Origin: KBS50 sp042434095
GTDB taxonomy: Bacteria > Actinomycetota > Actinomycetes > Mycobacteriales > Micromonosporaceae
Length of the DNA stretch: 64,000 nt
Assembly (NCBI RefSeq): GCF_042434095.1
Contig: NZ_JBHLUE010000002.1
Location: 636,128-700,127 of the forward strand
Reading direction: 5' to 3'
The notes below the pieces were generated by a model. The model had not been told where the DNA came from. It saw only the letters and a program-made list of their open reading frames with translations, and ran no database searches. Positions 32,910 through 41,464 of this stretch are shown one piece after another. Numbering within the stretch: position 1 is the stretch's first letter; each line of letters starts with the position of its first letter. The position numbers and the translations under genes were made by a program.

Positions 32910-35177
32910 CTAGCTGCCCAGCGCTCCGCCGAACAGGCTGCGGAACACGTCTGCCGCCACGCCGGCGATGAGCAGGCCGATCAGCACCACCAGGCCCAGC
33001 CCGACGACCAGCGCGATCACCACCTTCGCGGTGCTGCGGTCGCGCTGGGCCGGCGAATCGGCCCAGCCCTGGGCGAGGATGTGGCCGGTCAGCGACCCGG
33101 AATTCTCCACCGAGACCGGCAGCGCCGGGATGGTGCGCTGGCTGAGATCGCTCCGCTTGTGGCCGTCGTACACGGTGCCCTGACCACGCTGACCGGCGCT
33201 GCCGCTCAACGGCGCGGTGACGGCCCGGAACACCTGCGTGGCGTCGTCGTCGACCCGCCCGGGGGCGTCCCGTGACGGTTGCTCCGCGGCCCGCCCGGGC
33301 CGGACCGGCACCACCTGGGTCTGCTCGGTGTCGGCCGGGATGCTGCCGGCGCGGACGACCTGGGTCTGCTCGGTGTCGGTGGGCATGCTGCGGGCGCGGG
33401 CATCCTTGGTCTGCTCCGTGTCGGCCGGAATGGTCCGGGCGCGGACGACCTGGGTTTCCCCGGTGTCGGTGGGGATGGTCCGGGCGCGGATGACCTGGGT
33501 TTCCTCGGTCCCGGCCGGAATGGTCCCCGCGCGTACGACCTGGGTTTCGTCGGTCCCGGCCGGGAGCTGGCCGGCCGGCGTCGCCCGGGTCTGCCCAGCG
33601 CCGTCGGGCCGTCGGGGCGGCGTGGTGCCGATCCGGACGACCTGCGTTTCGGCCTCGCCAGAGGTCGCCCTCATGCTCGGTCCGAGGCCGGGCCGGTCCG
33701 CCGGTGGCGCCGACGCGACCGAGCCGGTCATGGCGGGGCCGGCCGGGTCCGCCGGTTGCGCCGACGCGACCGAGCCGGTCATGGCGGGCGGCGGAGGGAA
33801 CGGCGGCGCAGGCATCGGCCCGGGCGGCGCCGGCGCCGGCGGGACGGGCGGGAACGGCTGCGGGACCGGTGGGACCGGACCGGGCGGGACGGGGCCGGGC
33901 GGCCCCGGCGGCGTCGGCGCTGGCGGGAGCGGGTCGGGCAGCGGTCCCGGCGGGGTCGGTCCGGGCGGCGTCGGCGCGGGCAGCGGCGGCACCGGCACCG
34001 GTACGGGTGGGGCGGGCGGCTCGGGCACCGGGGCGGGTGCCGGTTCCGGCTCCGGCCGGGGTTCCGGTTCGGGGCGGGGCTCCGGCGGGGCGGGCGGCTG
34101 CGGCGGCTCCGGCGGTTCGGCGGGCAGCGACGGTTGCCCGGCCTCCGGTTCCGGCGTCGTCCGCAAGGCCGGCTCGATGTCCCGGGGCTCGATGTCCCGG
34201 GCCGGCTCGACCTCGCCGGTGGGCACGCTCTCCCGGGCCGGCTCGACCTCGTCGGTGGGCACGCTGTCCCGGGCCGGCTCGACCTCGTCGGTGGGCACGC
34301 TGTCCCGGGCCGGCTCGATCTCCCGGGCCAGTTCGGCCGCCTGGCCGGGCTCGGTATCCCGCGCTGGCTCGATGTCGCGGACCTGCTGCGCATCCCAGGC
34401 CGGTTCGGCGCCGACGGCGGCCTCGGCCTGGCCGGCGACCCGGGCGTCCGGAGCCGGCTGGATGTCCTCGGCGGGTTCGGTGTCGGCGGCGGTCTCGGTG
34501 TGGGTGGCGGTCTCGGTGTGGGTGGCGGTCTCGGCGTCCGGACCGGGCTGGATGTCCTCGGCGGGTTCGGTGTCGGCGGCGGTCTCGGTGTTGGTGGCGG
34601 TCGTGGCGTCCGGAGCCGGCTGGATGTCCTCGGCCGGTTCGGTGCCGGCGGCGGCCTCGGTGTGCGGGGCCGGCGGGGTCTCCGCGGCCGACCCGGTGTC
34701 GGCGGCGGGCTCGAGGTCCCGACCGCTGGCCGGCGTCACCGCACCGACCGGGGCGGCCCGCTCGCCGTGGGGAGCGCCGTCCTCGTGCGCGGCGTCCGGC
34801 ATGGCCACCCGGCCGGTGGCCCGGGGGGCGCCGGCGGACGGCGCGCCGGCAACGGTCGCCGGGGCGGCCGCACTCTCCGGGGATCTGCGCGGCAGGGGCA
34901 CCCGGGGCGAGCCATCGACGATGGCCGTACCGCCGGGTCCGGGCGTACCGCCGGGGGTTTCGGCGCGGCCGTCGGCGACCTTTGCGCTGGCCCGCGCCAC
35001 CACGGCGGTCTGGCCGCGGGCGGTGCCGGCGCGCGCGGTGCCGGCGGCCGGTCCGCCGTCGGCCTGCGCAGCGGGCGGCTCGGGCGATCCGTCTCGCGCG
35101 GCGGCGTCATCGGTCGAGCGCACGGCGTCGGGATTCGCCACCGTGGTCGTCCCCGACGTGGCCTGCTCTTCGTCCAT
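32910..35177 (-). CDS. Low-complexity single-pass membrane protein with TQVVR repeats
   Basis: The protein has 755 residues. No enzymatic domain is recognised. Acidic Ala/Pro/Glu repeats (units such as EPARDSVPTDEV and ETAADTEPAEDIQPAPD) lead to a Pro-rich stretch. Then comes a series of TQV[VIF]-type motifs (ETQVVRIG, ETQVVRAG, ETQVIRAR, ETQVVRAR, QTQVVRAG, QTQVVPVR, ATQVFRAV) and one C-terminal membrane helix (VVIALVVGLGLVVLIGLLIA). Thr with an aliphatic residue at +3 and a nearby acidic residue resembles FHA-domain phosphopeptide ligands, so a Ser/Thr-kinase scaffold is possible but unproven. ATG 35177 has GGGAGGC upstream. Confidence 0.75.
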   Translation of the reverse strand: MDEEQATSGTTTVANPDAVRSTDDAAARDGSPEPPAAQADGGPAAGTARAGTARGQTAVVARASAKVADGRAETPGGTPGPGGTAIVDGSPRVPLPRRSPESAAAPATVAGAPSAGAPRATGRVAMPDAAHEDGAPHGERAAPVGAVTPASGRDLEPAADTGSAAETPPAPHTEAAAGTEPAEDIQPAPDATTATNTETAADTEPAEDIQPGPDAETATHTETATHTETAADTEPAEDIQPAPDARVAGQAEAAVGAEPAWDAQQVRDIEPARDTEPGQAAELAREIEPARDSVPTDEVEPARDSVPTDEVEPARESVPTGEVEPARDIEPRDIEPALRTTPEPEAGQPSLPAEPPEPPQPPAPPEPRPEPEPRPEPEPAPAPVPEPPAPPVPVPVPPLPAPTPPGPTPPGPLPDPLPPAPTPPGPPGPVPPGPVPPVPQPFPPVPPAPAPPGPMPAPPFPPPPAMTGSVASAQPADPAGPAMTGSVASAPPADRPGLGPSMRATSGEAETQVVRIGTTPPRRPDGAGQTRATPAGQLPAGTDETQVVRAGTIPAGTEETQVIRARTIPTDTGETQVVRARTIPADTEQTKDARARSMPTDTEQTQVVRAGSIPADTEQTQVVPVRPGRAAEQPSRDAPGRVDDDATQVFRAVTAPLSGSAGQRGQGTVYDGHKRSDLSQRTIPALPVSVENSGSLTGHILAQGWADSPAQRDRSTAKVVIALVVGLGLVVLIGLLIAGVAADVFRSLFGGALGS

Positions 35178-35339
35178 GACTGCCTCCCGCACCCGTACCC
35201 GGACCGGTGCGCCGGACCCGAATCCCACTGTCCACCGTGCCACACCGGGCATCCGCCCGCATCCGCCTCGGCAGCCGATCCACAGCTCAGCTTCCCGACG
35301 GGACAACCGCCGAAACAGTACCGGTGCCCGCGACCGGCG

Positions 35340-36923
35340 TCAGCTCCCGGACGGGCTGGCGCCGCCGCTGCTCGCGACGGTCGTCGGCGCCGCGCTGCTC
35401 GGCCGCGCGGCCGCCGTGGTCGGCGCCGGGCTGGGCGCCGGCTCATGCGACGGCGTCGGCTCCTGCGAGCCGGAACCACCCGGGGTCGCGCTCCCGGTGC
35501 CGGCCGGCGTCGGGGCGGGGGTGGTCGGGGCCGGGGTGGTCGGGGTGGGCGTGCTGGGGGTCGGGCCCGGCGTGGTCGGCTTGGTCGTCGGCGGCGTGGT
35601 CGGGGGCTTGGTGGCCGGCGGCTTCGGGGCCGGTGGCTTGGTGGTCGGGGGCTTGGGGGCCGGCGGCTTGGCGGCCGGCGGCTTGGCGGCCGGCGGGTTC
35701 GGTACGACCGGCGGGACGTCCTGCCCCGGCACGGCGCCGAAGACCCTCGTGGCGGCGTAGAAGCGGGACCACCACACCGTCGACACCTTGACCACGTCGC
35801 CGCTGTTGGGCGCGTGCACCATCTTGCCGTTGCCGATGTACATGGCCACGTGGTGCACCGTGCGCCAGTCGCGGTTGTCCGAGGCGAAGAAGATCAGGTC
35901 GCCGGGGAGCAGCGCGGACCGGTCGACGCTGCGAGCCCTGGTGCCGTAGTACTGGTCCCGGGCGACCCGCGGCAGCGTGTAGCCGACCGACCGGTACGCC
36001 GCCCACATCAGGCCGGAGCAGTCAAACTGGTGCGGACCCTCCTCCGACCAGACATACGGGTCGCCGAGGTGGGCGAGCGCGTACCGCACGGCCCCGGCGG
36101 CCCGCGGGTCGGCGGCCATCCCGGCGGCGCTGCCGTCGGTGTAGCCCGCGCCGAGCTGCTGCTCGGTCGCCTCCTGGGCCCGCTCGATGACGGCCAGCTG
36201 GTCGGTGTTCTGCTTGCGCAGGTTGATCAGCGCCGTCTCGCGCTGCTGGTACGTCGTCTGCGCCTTGGTGAAGGCATCGGCCGCCGCGCCGGCCTTCGCG
36301 GTCGCGCCGGTGAACGCCGCGTTCGCCAGGTCGACGGCATGGCGGGCCCGGATGACCTCGCCCTCGGTCCCGGTGAGGGCGGACTTGGACCGGTGGCCCT
36401 CCTGGATCTGGCTGAGCGCGCCGAGACCGTGCAGGTCGGAGCCGAACGCGCCGGGCGGCAGCGCTGCGGCCTCCTTCAACGCGTCGCCCGCGGCCGCCTC
36501 GGCCCGGCTTTCCGCGGCGAGCAGCGCCGCGGTGGCGGTGGCCAGCTCGTTCTGGGCGCGCAGCCGCTCGGCCTGGGTGCCGTCCCGGTCCTGCTTCAGC
36601 TGCAGCAGCTGGTCGCCGAGGGCGGCCACCTCGTTCTCCTGCGCCAGCAGCTGGGCCGCCAGCGGGCCGTTCACCGCGGCCGGCGTGGTGGTCGGGCTGC
36701 CCGACGGCGTGGTCGGCACCGAACCCGGCATGGCCAGCTGGCCGGTCACCTGTGGCCGGGTGCCGGTGTCCGGGATGGTGTTGGGCAGCGCCGGGTCGGC
36801 GTATCCGGGCGCGGCGAAGGCGACCGCGGCGGCCATCCCGAGCACCGCCGACCAGAGCGCCGGCCGGAGCACCGGAGAGATGACATCCCGCAACCGAACC
36901 TGCCGCCGTCCGACCCTGGTCAT
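35340..36923 (-). CDS. Secreted NlpC/P60 (C40) peptidoglycan endopeptidase
   Basis: The protein has 527 residues. A signal segment (LWSAVLGMAAAVAFAAPGYA) is followed by a long coiled coil (about 85-270; AQLLAQENEVAALGDQLLQL) and the NlpC/P60 domain. The catalytic Cys is in PHQFDCSGLMWAAYRSVGYT, His in WRTVHHVAMYIGNGKMVHAP. The last roughly 130 residues are a Pro/Lys/Thr-rich tail, perhaps wall-spanning. The domain order matches RipA-like cell-separation hydrolases. ATG 36923 has GGGGAGCGGG directly upstream. No c-di-AMP riboswitch core was recognised ahead of it. Confidence 0.92.
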   Translation of the reverse strand: MTRVGRRQVRLRDVISPVLRPALWSAVLGMAAAVAFAAPGYADPALPNTIPDTGTRPQVTGQLAMPGSVPTTPSGSPTTTPAAVNGPLAAQLLAQENEVAALGDQLLQLKQDRDGTQAERLRAQNELATATAALLAAESRAEAAAGDALKEAAALPPGAFGSDLHGLGALSQIQEGHRSKSALTGTEGEVIRARHAVDLANAAFTGATAKAGAAADAFTKAQTTYQQRETALINLRKQNTDQLAVIERAQEATEQQLGAGYTDGSAAGMAADPRAAGAVRYALAHLGDPYVWSEEGPHQFDCSGLMWAAYRSVGYTLPRVARDQYYGTRARSVDRSALLPGDLIFFASDNRDWRTVHHVAMYIGNGKMVHAPNSGDVVKVSTVWWSRFYAATRVFGAVPGQDVPPVVPNPPAAKPPAAKPPAPKPPTTKPPAPKPPATKPPTTPPTTKPTTPGPTPSTPTPTTPAPTTPAPTPAGTGSATPGGSGSQEPTPSHEPAPSPAPTTAAARPSSAAPTTVASSGGASPSGS

Positions 36924-37150
36924 CCCGCTCCCCGGTGTTGTCCCGATATGTCGCGTTCATGGCGCGATCCACTGTGCAGCGTGGCTCGGTGCGCCGCGCC
37001 CACACTTTGTCTTACCTGAATATGTCGCCGATGTCACCGGGCGGTCGGGTAACGACATACTGAGAATTGGTCGTCCGGATCGTGGCCGGACGTCGGCCAC
37101 GATCGCGCTCCACGTACGCTCGATGCGGATCGTCCCAGGTGAGGGGTGGA

Positions 37151-37897
37151 ATGATGGACGCCGGGCGCAGGCGCGAGATCGAGCGGAAGGTGTACGCCGG
37201 GCAGCGGCTGGACCGGGCCGACGGGGTCGGGTTGGCCGGCTGTGACGACCTCGTCTGGCTGGGCCGGCTGGCCCACCACCGGCGGGCCGACCCGGAGCGG
37301 GCCGGCTTCGTGCTGGATCCGCGGTGGGGCCCGGCCACGGACGCCGGCTTGGCCGCAGACGCCGGCGTGACCGCCGACGCCGGGCCAGCCGCGGACGCGA
37401 GGTCGGCGGACGCCGGGCCGGTGACGGTTCTGACGTACGGCCGGGACACCGCGCCGGAGATCTGGGTGGACCGGCTGATGGCGGTGCGGGACCGGCAGGA
37501 CGCCGACGGCGGCTGCCGCGTCCTCGTGGCGGTCCGTGCGGGGACCGCGCCGGAGGAGGTGGCCACGGCCGACCCGGCGGCGCCGGTGCTGGCCCTGCGG
37601 CTGCTGGCGCTGTCCCGGCTGCTGCTCGACAACGTGGCACGGATCGCGGTCAGCTACCCGATCGAGGGAGCGTCGCTGTGCCAGCTGGCGCTCAACTTCG
37701 GCGTGGACCAGCTGCTGGCCGGCGCCGAGGGCGGTCCGGAGGCGACGGCGGCGCTCCGGGAGGAGCTGGTCACGCTGATCGGCGACGCCGGCTTCCGGCC
37801 GGTGGAACTCGACCCGGAGCAGCGGGTGATCCACACCTACGACCCCCCGCCGAGCCAGGCCGACCGGCGCTCCGAGCCGCAACGCGTCTGGGCCTGA
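37151..37897 (+). CDS. Shortened MqnE (aminofutalosine synthase) homologue lacking the radical-SAM cluster
   Basis: The protein has 248 residues. The N-terminus RREIERKVYAGQRLDRADGV ... DDLVWLGRLAHHRR matches the start of MqnE. From VLTYGRDTAPEIWVDRLMAV through RLLALSRLLLDNVARIAVSY, LCQLALNFGVDQLL and LIGDAGFRPVELD it matches the second half. The roughly 180 residues between, including the CXXXCXXC iron-sulfur motif and most of the barrel, are replaced by an Ala/Asp repeat (TADAGPAADARSADAG). It cannot be a radical-SAM enzyme as written. Alignment is from memory of the family. ATG 37151 follows GAGGGG; ATG 37154 is equally possible. A non-catalytic paralogue or a decaying gene are the alternatives. 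Confidence 0.65.
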   Translation: MMDAGRRREIERKVYAGQRLDRADGVGLAGCDDLVWLGRLAHHRRADPERAGFVLDPRWGPATDAGLAADAGVTADAGPAADARSADAGPVTVLTYGRDTAPEIWVDRLMAVRDRQDADGGCRVLVAVRAGTAPEEVATADPAAPVLALRLLALSRLLLDNVARIAVSYPIEGASLCQLALNFGVDQLLAGAEGGPEATAALREELVTLIGDAGFRPVELDPEQRVIHTYDPPPSQADRRSEPQRVWA

Positions 37898-37922
37898 GTC
37901 CTCGGCGTACCCTCGGTGGGTC

Positions 37923-38351
37923 ATGAGCGAGAACGACGGCGGCGGCGGGTTCCCGGAGCGCGACGGCGAGGGTCGGATCACGCGCCTGTCCCACCTGCTC
38001 GGGGTCGGGCTCGCCGGCGTGGTCATCGGGGTGCTCGCCCTGGTGGTGTTCGACTGGGGCTTCGCCACCGTGGGCGCGGGCCGGTTCGGGCACGCCAACG
38101 GCTGGCTGGCGGTGATCCTGCCCGCCTGGTTGTTCCTGGACGACTTCCGCGCCTGGGCCCGGGGCGTCGCCCGGGCGGTGGCCGCGGTGCTCGCCCTCGC
38201 GGTGGCGATCGTCGGTGGCCTGCTGGCCGCGGGGGCGACCGGCGCCCTGCCCGCGCTCTGGTCCGGCGCCGTCGCGGCCGTGGTCTTCACGGTGGTGTAC
38301 GCGGTGATCTGGTTTGTCGGCGTCCGGTGGCTCAGCCGCCGGACGGGTTGA
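37923..38351 (+). CDS. Small membrane protein of unknown function
   Basis: The protein has 142 residues. Four hydrophobic segments are visible (LLGVGLAGVVIGVLALVVFD, ANGWLAVILPAWLFLDD, AVAAVLALAVAIVGGLLAAG, AAVVFTVVYAVIWFVGVRWL). No family was recognised. TACCCT at 37908-37913 could be the -10 of a nearly leaderless transcript for ATG 37923. It sits between the MqnE-like gene and a DUF4229 gene and may form one unit with them. Confidence 0.75.
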   Translation: MSENDGGGGFPERDGEGRITRLSHLLGVGLAGVVIGVLALVVFDWGFATVGAGRFGHANGWLAVILPAWLFLDDFRAWARGVARAVAAVLALAVAIVGGLLAAGATGALPALWSGAVAAVVFTVVYAVIWFVGVRWLSRRTG

Positions 38352-38367
38352 GGAGAAGGTGGCGAAG

Positions 38368-38787
38368 ATGTCCCCCGCGGTGAAGTACACGCTGGGCCGG
38401 ATTGGCCTGTTCGTGGCGGTGTTCGCGGTGCTCCTGCCGGTGCAGCTCAACCTGTTCGTCAAGCTGATGATCGCGCTGGCCTTCTCGGCCGCGGCCTCCT
38501 ACTTCCTGCTGCGCCCCTGGCGGGACGCGATGGCCGAGCAGCTGGCCGAGGGCGCGGACCGCCGCCGGGGCGAGAAGGAGCGGCTGCGCGCCGCCCTGGC
38601 CGGCGAGAACGCCGCCGCGCCGACCGACGCCCGCCCGGCGGGTGTGCGCCGGGCGAGCGCCGGCGAGGACGCGGGCCCAGCGGACGCCGGTCGAAGGATC
38701 GGACCGGAGACCGCCGGGCCGACGCCGGACGGGCCGGGCGCCGTTGACCGGCCCGTCGATCCGGGCGCCGCCGAGGACGGCCGCTGA
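38368..38787 (+). CDS. DUF4229 membrane protein
   Basis: The protein has 139 residues. MSPAVKYTLGRIGLFVAVFA, then LNLFVKLMIALAFSAAASYF and LLRPWRDAMAEQLAEG are the DUF4229 pattern (two membrane helices). A charged, Ala/Gly-rich disordered tail follows. ATG 38368 is preferred, with GGAGAAGG upstream; a GTG at 38359 is also in frame. The function of the family is unknown; it is often near menaquinone genes in actinobacteria by my recollection. Confidence 0.8.
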   Translation: MSPAVKYTLGRIGLFVAVFAVLLPVQLNLFVKLMIALAFSAAASYFLLRPWRDAMAEQLAEGADRRRGEKERLRAALAGENAAAPTDARPAGVRRASAGEDAGPADAGRRIGPETAGPTPDGPGAVDRPVDPGAAEDGR

Positions 38788-38809
38788 GCGACCGCCCCGC
38801 CGGCGCTGC

Positions 38810-40141
38810 TCACCAGTTCGTCGAGCCCGCGACCCGGGGCCAGGGCTTCCACCAGGGCTTGATCAGGTACGCGACCCCGCCGGTGCCGCTGCCCACCGAG
38901 CCGTCCGCCCGGTACCGCTTGGTGCGCAGCCAGATCTGCTCGAACTGCTTGCGTGGGTAGACGTTCCGGACCGCCTCGTCGGAGGAGGAGGCCGGGTCGT
39001 TGACCACCACGTCGCCGGCGGCGGTGAAGCCGACCACCACGAACAGGTGTCCCGAGGTGCCGTAGTTCGCCCCGTCCAGCTCGCTGGCCAGGAACGACTG
39101 GCTGGTCACCACCGGGATGCCGGCCGCGATGAACCGTTCCACCTCGTCCAGCGAGTGCAGCCGGGTCACCCGGGCGTCCAGGCCCGGGTAGGAGGCGGCG
39201 TACGCGGTGTTGAACGGCCAGTTGCCCGTGCCCTCGTACTGGTAGTCGTAGGTGCGCCGGGCCGCCTGGTCGACGGTCGGGTCGGCGTAGCTGGGGTCCA
39301 CCCACGCCGTGTCGGCCGCGGACGGCCGCCGGCCCCAGTACTCCACCACCATCTCGGTGGAGGTGGGTGAGCACCAGGCCTCGCCGCCGCCGTCGTACTC
39401 GGGGTACTGGCCCTTGTGGATGTTCTGCGAGTAGCGCGGCACCGCCAGCTCCCGCCCCCAGGCGATGTGCCCGGCGCTGGGCGGCACGCTGAACCGGTCC
39501 GGCACGTTCGAGGTCATGGCGCCGAGCATCCAGACCCGCGGCGAGCGCCACTGCCCGGGCGCGCGGTAGAGGGTCAACCGCAGCCGGTACGCGGACAGCA
39601 GCACCCCGGCCGACGCGTCGTCGATGGCGAACGTGTCGGTCCAGACGGACGAGTACGCGTCGCCCTGCCCGTCCACGCTGGTGCGGCGGATGTCGCCGTC
39701 GCCGGAGGCCCACCGGCCCATGACGTACCAGGGGGTCTGCTGGCCGGAGTTGTACGTGCCCTGCATCTCGACCTGGATCCAGGTGCCGGCCGGGGTCTCG
39801 GCGTTCCAGGAGGCCACCAGCTCGGTGGCGGCGAAGCCGATCCGCCGCACCGGCGAGGTCCAGGTCGCGTACTCCCAGCTGCGGGTGGCGCCGGTGTGCG
39901 GGTCGGTGTAGTCGGTCACGCCGGCCGGACGCAGCATCGTGACGCCGGTGCGCGCGCCGGGGAGGGCGATGGTCCCGTTCTGGCTGCCGCCGCGCCAGTC
40001 GGAGTAGCTGTTCCAGTCTTGATAGGTGATCTGCTCATCGTGCTGCACCGGTTCGCCGGCCGCCAGGGCGGGTGCGGCGCCGGTGATCACGGCGAGGCTG
40101 ACAAGGCCGGCGACGGTGGCCGCGCGCAGGCATCGAGCCAT
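38810..40141 (-). CDS. Secreted C39-type cysteine peptidase family protein
   Basis: The protein has 443 residues. A Sec signal (AATVAGLVSLAVITGAAPAL ALA) is followed by an about 200-residue beta-rich domain and a C39-like peptidase. The catalytic Cys is in GGGEAWCSPTSTEMVVEYWG, His in SGHLFVVVGFTAAGD and Asn/Asp in VVVNDPASSSDE. The substrate is not apparent; bacteriocin-processing partners are absent, so a general extracellular role is more likely. ATG 40141 is used. Confidence 0.87.
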   Translation of the reverse strand: MARCLRAATVAGLVSLAVITGAAPALAAGEPVQHDEQITYQDWNSYSDWRGGSQNGTIALPGARTGVTMLRPAGVTDYTDPHTGATRSWEYATWTSPVRRIGFAATELVASWNAETPAGTWIQVEMQGTYNSGQQTPWYVMGRWASGDGDIRRTSVDGQGDAYSSVWTDTFAIDDASAGVLLSAYRLRLTLYRAPGQWRSPRVWMLGAMTSNVPDRFSVPPSAGHIAWGRELAVPRYSQNIHKGQYPEYDGGGEAWCSPTSTEMVVEYWGRRPSAADTAWVDPSYADPTVDQAARRTYDYQYEGTGNWPFNTAYAASYPGLDARVTRLHSLDEVERFIAAGIPVVTSQSFLASELDGANYGTSGHLFVVVGFTAAGDVVVNDPASSSDEAVRNVYPRKQFEQIWLRTKRYRADGSVGSGTGGVAYLIKPWWKPWPRVAGSTNW

Positions 40142-40285
40142 GGGGCACGCTCCGCGGGTCGGGGGATGGGGGTGTTCCGGCCACTATCCCGCTCGGAGGG
40201 AACTTTCGCCAGATGCAGCCTCTTGGAAAATTCTTGCCGATCTTGGTTGACCGGCGCCGGGGCCTCGGGCCCGGGCCGCGGGGTG

Positions 40286-40415
40286 CGCTACCGTTCTAGC
40301 GACCGCGCCACAGCGAAGCCGGTGCGAAACCGGCGCTGTCCCGCAACTGTGATGCCCCTCCGTGCCACCAGCACGGTCGGGACGAGCCAGGTCGCCTGCG
40401 GCGTGGTCGCGAACA
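40286..40415 (+). ncRNA. Cobalamin riboswitch
   Basis: The conserved core GCCGGTGCGAAACCGGCGCT (40318-40337) continues through CCCGCAACTGTGA (40340-40352), and GAGCCAGGTCGCCTGC at 40384-40399 corresponds to the GAGNCAGGANACCTGC element. The order and spacing match B12 riboswitches, and the next genes encode a B12-type ABC transporter. The outer boundaries are estimated. High cobalamin should repress the operon. Confidence 0.9.
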
Positions 40416-40506
40416 AGCGCTCTCGAGGAAGGGCGCCTCGCGGACGGGACACCGCAGGGTGGGCACTGTCGGCGAAGCACCGGCTCCTCGACCGACAGGA
40501 GGACCC

Positions 40507-41436
40507 ATGCGCAGACGTACCCCCGCGATCCTGACCGCCGTGCTGGCCGCGGCCGCCCTGGCCGTCACCGGCTGCGGCGGCGGGACCGACCGGCCGGCCG
40601 CGCCAGCGAGCAGCGGCAACGTGGCCTACCCGATGACCGTGGGCAAGCTGACCCTCGACGAACAGCCGCGAAAGATCGTGTCGCTGTCGCCGACCGCCAC
40701 CGAGATGCTCTTCGCGATCGGGGCCGGCTCGCAGGTCACCGCCGTGGACGACCAGTCGAACTATCCGCCCGAGGCGCCGAAGAGCAAGCTGTCCGGCTTT
40801 CAGCCGAACGCCGAGGCGATCGCCGGCCGGAGCCCCGACCTGGTGGTGATCTCGAACGACACCAACAAGATCGTCGACCAGCTCGGCAAGCTGAAGATCC
40901 CGGTCTACCTCGCGCCGGCGGCCAAGACCCTGGACGACACGTACCGGCAGCTCGGCGACCTCGGCAAGCTGACCGGGCACGCCGACCAGGCCACCGACGT
41001 GGCCGGCAAGATGAAGGACGACATCGCCAAGCTCGTCAAGGACGTGCCGACCGGGAAGAAGCAGCGCTACTACTACGAGCTCGACCCGAACTACTACACG
41101 GTCACCAGCAAGACCTTCGTCGGCTCGCTGTTCAGCATGATGGGCCTGACCAGCATCGCCGACTCGGCCGACAAGGACGGCGCGGCCGGTGGCTATCCGC
41201 AGCTGTCACCGGAGGTCGTGATCGACGCCGGGCCGGACTTCGTCTTCCTCGCCGACGCCAAGTGCTGCCAGCAGACCCCGGGCAAGGTCGCCGGGCGGGC
41301 CGGCTGGGGCGGCATCCCCGCCGTCACCCACCATCGGGTGATCACGCTGGACGACGACATCGCCTCCCGCTGGGGGCCGCGCACCGTCGACCTGGTGCGG
41401 TCGATCGCGGACGCGGTCGCCAAGGCCCGGGCGTGA
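40507..41436 (+). CDS. btuF: Cobalamin ABC transporter substrate-binding lipoprotein
   Basis: The protein has 309 residues. The signal peptide ends in lipobox VTGC. The class III binding-protein fold is shown by RKIVSLSPTATEMLFAIGAG, DDQSNYPPEAP, EAIAGRSPDLVVIS and a C-terminal VITLDDDIASRWGPRTVDLV. Binding-protein class plus the riboswitch upstream indicates cobalamin or cobamide. ATG 40507 has AGGAGG seven bases upstream. First gene of btuFCD. Confidence 0.92.
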   Translation: MRRRTPAILTAVLAAAALAVTGCGGGTDRPAAPASSGNVAYPMTVGKLTLDEQPRKIVSLSPTATEMLFAIGAGSQVTAVDDQSNYPPEAPKSKLSGFQPNAEAIAGRSPDLVVISNDTNKIVDQLGKLKIPVYLAPAAKTLDDTYRQLGDLGKLTGHADQATDVAGKMKDDIAKLVKDVPTGKKQRYYYELDPNYYTVTSKTFVGSLFSMMGLTSIADSADKDGAAGGYPQLSPEVVIDAGPDFVFLADAKCCQQTPGKVAGRAGWGGIPAVTHHRVITLDDDIASRWGPRTVDLVRSIADAVAKARA

Positions 41437-41464
41437 CCGGGAAGAGCGCGCGGAGGTGACCGAC

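Noticed and set aside
36924..37075. c-di-AMP (ydaO) riboswitch upstream of the NlpC/P60 gene
   Set aside because: This gene class often carries one in actinobacteria, but the conserved core sequences could not be recognised on the reverse strand here.
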